From positions 1 to 64,000 of the forward strand of contig JBJENV010000036.1 in the NCBI GenBank assembly GCA_051880375.1: 64,000 nucleotides of DNA, written 5' to 3'. Below are positions 60,787-64,000 of the stretch, in pieces. The position numbers and the translations under genes are program-made. The notes under the pieces are model-generated. The model was not told the origin of the DNA. It saw nothing but the letters and a program-made list of their open reading frames with translations, and made no database searches. Source of the DNA: SIG299 sp051880375 (GTDB lineage: Bacteria > Bacillota > Clostridia > Lachnospirales > Lachnospiraceae). Every line of letters starts with the position of its first letter. Positions within the stretch are counted from its first letter, which is position 1.

Positions 60787-61073
60787 GGCTGCACTCCTTG
60801 GGTTTTATCAATGTTTTTTTATTATAGCATTTTCGGACAGCAAACTCAAGGCAAAAAAGTATATGGAAATTCCTTACTGCAGTTCTGCTTCAGCGGTTTG
60901 GAATAATAAAACAAACTTAACATTTGATGCACAATTTAATGAATTTGCGGAAAAAGCGTATGCAAATCCGAGAAAAGAAGTTGATTTTCTTGTGAAAAAG
61001 TATTACACTATGCATTGTGGGGATGCTATACAAAAAGTAAAAGTAACGAAGAGACAAAGGAGCGTAAGAGGTT
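60787..61073. other. Divergent upstream region of BrkB-like and EAL genes
   Basis: This 287-bp AT-rich gap contains the promoter at 60981-61009 for the EAL gene. A plus-strand frame runs through it from inside the BrkB-like gene but has no RBS and no family resemblance, so I do not call it a gene. Confidence 0.5.
60981..61009 (+). promoter_or_regulatory. Promoter of the c-di-GMP phosphodiesterase gene
   Basis: TTGATT (60981-60986) and TACACT (61004-61009) with a 17-bp spacer, about 65 bp before ATG 61074. Confidence 0.65.
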
Positions 61074-62753
61074 ATGAAGCCGGAATCGATTCAGCGGATT
61101 TCAATTGAACAGTTCAAAAATATTATAAAAATATTGAAGCCATGCATGGACGATTATCTATATATCTACGATTTGCAGAATGATTACTACTGTATTTCGC
61201 CAAAAGCTGCGGAGCGTTTTCTGATGACGGAAACAGAGTTTCATCAGGTGCCGGAACATCATGCTGCCATCGTTTATCCGGAGGACAGAGAACTGATTAC
61301 GGAGGATTTGAATCAGATTTTGCGGGGTGAGAAGGATTTCCACAACCTGCAGTACCGTTGGCTGGATAAGGAGCGTAAACCGGTCTGGATTAACTGCCGT
61401 GGACGTGTGACGGTAGATGAAGAAGGAAAGCCGGAGTTTTTAATCGGATGTATCAATGAAATCGGCAAGAAGCAGAAAGCGGACAATGTCAGCGGGCTGC
61501 TTGGTGAATCGAGCCTCAGAAATGAGATTAATCAGAAAAACAGAGAGCGGCTGCAGGGGTTTATGCTTCGTATCGGGATTGATCATTTCAAGGAAATTAA
61601 CGAAAATAAAGGGATGGATTACGGTGATATGATTCTGCAAAAGACTGCAGAATGTATTCACTCTGTATGTTCGCCGGAGCAGAAGGTATACCGCATTGTT
61701 GCCGATGAGTTCGTCATCGTGGATTTTTCCGATAAGACGGCAGAAGATGCCAGAAGGCTTTACAATAAAATCCGCTGGAAAATTAATCTGTTTATTGAAG
61801 AAAACGGCTATGAGGTGTTTTATACGATTTCTGCCGGTATTCTGATGTTCGACAGCGTAGTGAACCAGGAATACTTCAATCTTATGAAGCTGTCGGAGTT
61901 CGCATTAAGTGAAGCGAAAAATAACGGTAAGAATAAGTATTATGTCTATGAAAGAAAGGATTATCATGATTTTAGGCGTAGGAAAGATGTTGTCCGGATT
62001 ATGCGTCATGCGATAAATGCAGACTTTGACGGTTTTGAGGCAAATTTTCAGCCGATTATGAACCTGAAGGAAAATCGTATGCTGAGTGCCGAAACCCTGC
62101 TGCGTTTTTCGTCAGAGGAAACCGGACGGATTTCTCCGGCAGAGTTTGTGCCGCTGTTAGAGGAAAGCGGTCTGATTATTCCGGTCGGAAAGTGGATTCT
62201 GCATCAGGCAATGCAGGCATGTAAAAAAATCAGGGAAACGGTGCCGGAATTCCGGGTGTCCGTAAACTTATCCTATATTCAGGTGTTAAAGAGTGATGTT
62301 CTGAAAGAAATTGTTTCTGCACTGGAGCAATATGATCTGCCGGCAGACAGTATCATGATCGAGCTGACCGAAAGCGGATTCTTAGAGCAGAACGATAATT
62401 TCATCCGGTTTTGTGAAGGCTTGAAAAAGTACGGAATTCCGCTCGCGCTGGATGACTTCGGTACGGGATATTCCAATTTTCATTATCTGTACAATTTAAG
62501 CCCGAATGTCATTAAGGTAGACCGTTCGTTTACGTTAAAGGCATTAAGCAATGACTATGAATACAGCCTGCTTCGTCATATGGTGGATATGACGCACAGC
62601 ATTGATTTGAAATTCTGCATCGAAGGAATAGAGACTCAGCAGGAGCTAAACAAAATCAGTCAGATGGGACCGGATTATATTCAAGGCTATTTCTTTGGAA
62701 AGCCATGTGCTTTTCCTTCGTTTTTGGATGCCTATGTGAACCCCGTACTGTAA
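61074..62753 (+). CDS. PAS-GGDEF(degenerate)-EAL protein, c-di-GMP phosphodiesterase
   Basis: This is a 559-residue cytoplasmic protein. Residues about 20-130 form a PAS-like sensor (YIYDLQNDYYCISPKA ... INCRGRVTVDEEGKPEFLIGCINEI). Residues about 140-290 are a GGDEF domain whose signature reads VADEF, so cyclase activity is unlikely. Residues about 310-555 are an EAL domain with AETLLRF, VNLSYIQV, ELTESGFL, ALDDFGTGYSN, IKVDRSF, FCIEGIET and IQGYFFGKP. These are all the metal and catalytic positions, so hydrolysis of c-di-GMP is expected, perhaps tuned by GTP binding to the GGDEF fold. The PilZ protein at 41751-42401 is a possible effector. Confidence 0.9.
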   Translation: MKPESIQRISIEQFKNIIKILKPCMDDYLYIYDLQNDYYCISPKAAERFLMTETEFHQVPEHHAAIVYPEDRELITEDLNQILRGEKDFHNLQYRWLDKERKPVWINCRGRVTVDEEGKPEFLIGCINEIGKKQKADNVSGLLGESSLRNEINQKNRERLQGFMLRIGIDHFKEINENKGMDYGDMILQKTAECIHSVCSPEQKVYRIVADEFVIVDFSDKTAEDARRLYNKIRWKINLFIEENGYEVFYTISAGILMFDSVVNQEYFNLMKLSEFALSEAKNNGKNKYYVYERKDYHDFRRRKDVVRIMRHAINADFDGFEANFQPIMNLKENRMLSAETLLRFSSEETGRISPAEFVPLLEESGLIIPVGKWILHQAMQACKKIRETVPEFRVSVNLSYIQVLKSDVLKEIVSALEQYDLPADSIMIELTESGFLEQNDNFIRFCEGLKKYGIPLALDDFGTGYSNFHYLYNLSPNVIKVDRSFTLKALSNDYEYSLLRHMVDMTHSIDLKFCIEGIETQQELNKISQMGPDYIQGYFFGKPCAFPSFLDAYVNPVL

Positions 62754-62788
62754 TCGGTCCGACAATCAGGGGAAGAACATTATACGAC

Positions 62789-62831
62789 AAGGGTAGAAAT
62801 GTGAAAAATCGCACATTTTTGCCCTTTTTTC
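62789..62831 (+). terminator. Rho-independent terminator
   Basis: AAATGTG (about 62797-62803) pairs with CACATTT (62812-62818), extended by GGG/CCC, followed by TTTTTT from about 62825. Confidence 0.85.
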
Positions 62832-62854
62832 TGTTTCCCTGAGCGATTATGTGT

Positions 62855-62883
62855 TTGACAAATGCCAAAATATGCGTTAGAAT
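62855..62883 (+). promoter_or_regulatory. Promoter of the Ig-like surface protein gene
   Basis: TTGACA (62855-62860) and TAGAAT (62878-62883) with a 17-bp spacer. The leader contains a small hairpin CTAC-TTCG-GTAG (62931-62942) about 12 nt before the AAGGAGG RBS. Confidence 0.72.
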
Positions 62884-62965
62884 AAGTTAAAAATAGATTT
62901 AACTATAAAAAATGTGATAAAATATAGACTCTACTTCGGTAGAAGTATTTCAAGGAGGAAATATT

Positions 62966-64000
62966 ATGCACAGAGGAAAAGGATTACGCATTTTGGCAGT
63001 CACACTGGCATGCTGCCTTACAGCGGGCAGTGCAGTTTATACAGCTCCTGTGATACGGGCTTATGCCGATACACAGGTCAGTATGTCTCAGACAGAAAAG
63101 AGCATTTTAGTGGGAGATACCTTCCAATTAAAAATAAATGGGCTGGATGATAACAGGGCAATCTGTTCCTGGTCCTCTACCGCACCGTCTGTTGCTACGG
63201 TAAACTCCAGAGGTTATGTTACCGGCATGGCGCTTGGCAGTACTGTTATTAACTGTAAGGTAACAAAGAGCGATAAGACGGTTATTACATTAAGCTGTTT
63301 GATAACTGTCCGCACAAGGGTTGCGGCAGAAAATGTTTCGATTGACAACGCAATATACGAGATATCGAATGCTCATGTTATGACGGTGGGAGAAATATAC
63401 GATTTTGATGCCGTAATTTCTCCGGCGGATTCGACGGATAAGGTGTTCTGGGAAGTCATGGATCCTTCTTATGCCATTGTAACAAATGAGGGCGAGCTTA
63501 TGGCTCTGCGCTCCGGTATTACACGACTGGTTGTTTACGCCGGCGAGACGGAGAATGCAGCACGCTCCGCAGAAAACAAGGTGATGGATGAACTATATAT
63601 TTATATTAAGAACTCCAGTGCGGAAGCTGATTTAACGCTGACACCGACACCAACGCTGACACCGGCACCAACGTTAACACCGGAACCAACACTGACGCCG
63701 ATGCCGACATCAACACCTGTACCGGTGGTTACACCTACGGATATTCCAAGCCAGATTTCCAGAGAAGCAAAGGTGGACAGTGTAACACTGATTTCCGCCG
63801 ATACATTGCAGATTGTTTTTGGAAAACCTGTTCTTCCTTCTTGTGTGATAGAAGAAGATAATACATTGTCGGAATATATTACGATTGCAGGAAGTTCAAG
63901 TTCGGCAGAATGCGGAACGCTGACAGCTGAGCTTTCGACAGACAAGACAACGCTGACTGTAAAGGCAGACGGAAGGTTTGATGGTACTTATGTTGTCATG
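62966..64000 (+). CDS. Secreted Ig-like (BIG2-type) surface protein, truncated by the window end
   Basis: The frame is open for 345 codons to the window edge. The N-terminus is a Sec signal peptide (RGKGLRILAVTLACCLTAGSAVYTAPVIRAYA). Two Ig-like repeats of the BIG2 kind follow (VSMSQTEKSILVGDTFQL ... ATVNSRGYVTGMALGSTVI, and VAAENVSIDN ... VTNEGELMALRSGITRLVV). A linker of TLTPTP-type repeats (about 63628-63720) leads into another beta-rich domain. It is presumably cell-surface or secreted. RBS AAGGAGG precedes ATG 62966. The C-terminal anchor, if any, lies outside the window. Confidence 0.85.
   Translation, partial: MHRGKGLRILAVTLACCLTAGSAVYTAPVIRAYADTQVSMSQTEKSILVGDTFQLKINGLDDNRAICSWSSTAPSVATVNSRGYVTGMALGSTVINCKVTKSDKTVITLSCLITVRTRVAAENVSIDNAIYEISNAHVMTVGEIYDFDAVISPADSTDKVFWEVMDPSYAIVTNEGELMALRSGITRLVVYAGETENAARSAENKVMDELYIYIKNSSAEADLTLTPTPTLTPAPTLTPEPTLTPMPTSTPVPVVTPTDIPSQISREAKVDSVTLISADTLQIVFGKPVLPSCVIEEDNTLSEYITIAGSSSSAECGTLTAELSTDKTTLTVKADGRFDGTYVVM

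Noticed and set aside
60665..61108. Plus-strand frame of 147 codons over the BrkB-like gene and its upstream region
   Set aside because: Mostly the antisense of a confident gene, no RBS, and its tail is upstream regulatory DNA of the EAL gene.
62884..62965. c-di-GMP riboswitch upstream of the Ig-like surface protein, suggested by the nearby EAL gene
   Set aside because: Only a small UUCG-type hairpin is seen; the GEMM core motifs are absent.
63628..63720. CRISPR-like direct repeats in the TP-rich region
   Set aside because: These are short in-frame codon repeats for Thr-Pro linkers in a surface protein, with no spacer structure.

Overview
The window looks like a chromosome segment of a gut-type Lachnospiraceae (Firmicutes, Clostridia). 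Signs are the Gram-positive RBS pattern (AGGAGG-like, many ATGA-coupled genes), LiaF-like, SpoIID/LytB, DUF6145 and Rpn-family genes, an Ig-like surface protein with a TP-rich linker, and a mid-GC core interrupted by visibly AT-rich accessory blocks. No rRNA, tRNA or CRISPR array was seen.

Layout. (1) 1-1.4 kb: a TnpB-family gene whose three RuvC catalytic positions all look replaced, followed by a foldable segment that could be its guide RNA. (2) 1.5-20.8 kb: a surface-polysaccharide cluster. It holds a priming sugar-phosphate transferase, three GT2 enzymes, a dTDP-deoxyaminosugar pathway (RmlA, RmlB, 2,3-dehydratase, 3-ketoreductase, DegT aminotransferase; no RmlC or RmlD), an AT-rich module (WbqC, a DegT-like protein, a 2-hydroxyacid dehydrogenase, a tandem-duplicated GT56-like transferase, an ATP-grasp ligase) and a Wzm/Wzt-type exporter. 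A broken PDDEXK-family gene sits between wzm and wzt. (3) 20.8-33.3 kb: an accessory region with Rpn/PDDEXK genes, a LytTR-DUF3021 pair, an FRG-domain gene, a tyrosine recombinase, a putative invertible cassette and a DUF2589 operon. (4) 33.4-64 kb: mostly ordinary core genes. These are an EamA transporter, psuK-psuG, a MATE plus heterodimeric ABC exporter operon, PilZ, a PHP/ROK/lyase-like operon, an SPFH protein, argF, LiaF-like, DUF6145-coaX-dusB, asd, AIM24-like, a cysteine desulfidase-like protein, an NCS2 permease, SpoIID, a YihY/BrkB protein, a c-di-GMP phosphodiesterase and a truncated Ig-like surface protein.

The most interesting system is at 26.0-30.5 kb. A perfect 32-bp inverted repeat (26990-27021 and 30515-30546) brackets two convergent genes: a STAND-like P-loop NTPase with a helical-repeat tail, and a D-Ala-D-Ala-ligase-like ATP-grasp enzyme. 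Each start codon lies 21-24 nt inside its repeat, and a tyrosine recombinase gene points at the left repeat from outside. Inversion would put one or the other gene behind the FRG-recombinase transcription unit, giving a two-state protein switch. Two further strong signals are the apparently nuclease-dead TnpB homologue, and a pair of about 150-bp structured elements in opposite orientation (47195-47353 and 47497-47644). These two share internal segments but have different, fully compensated stems.
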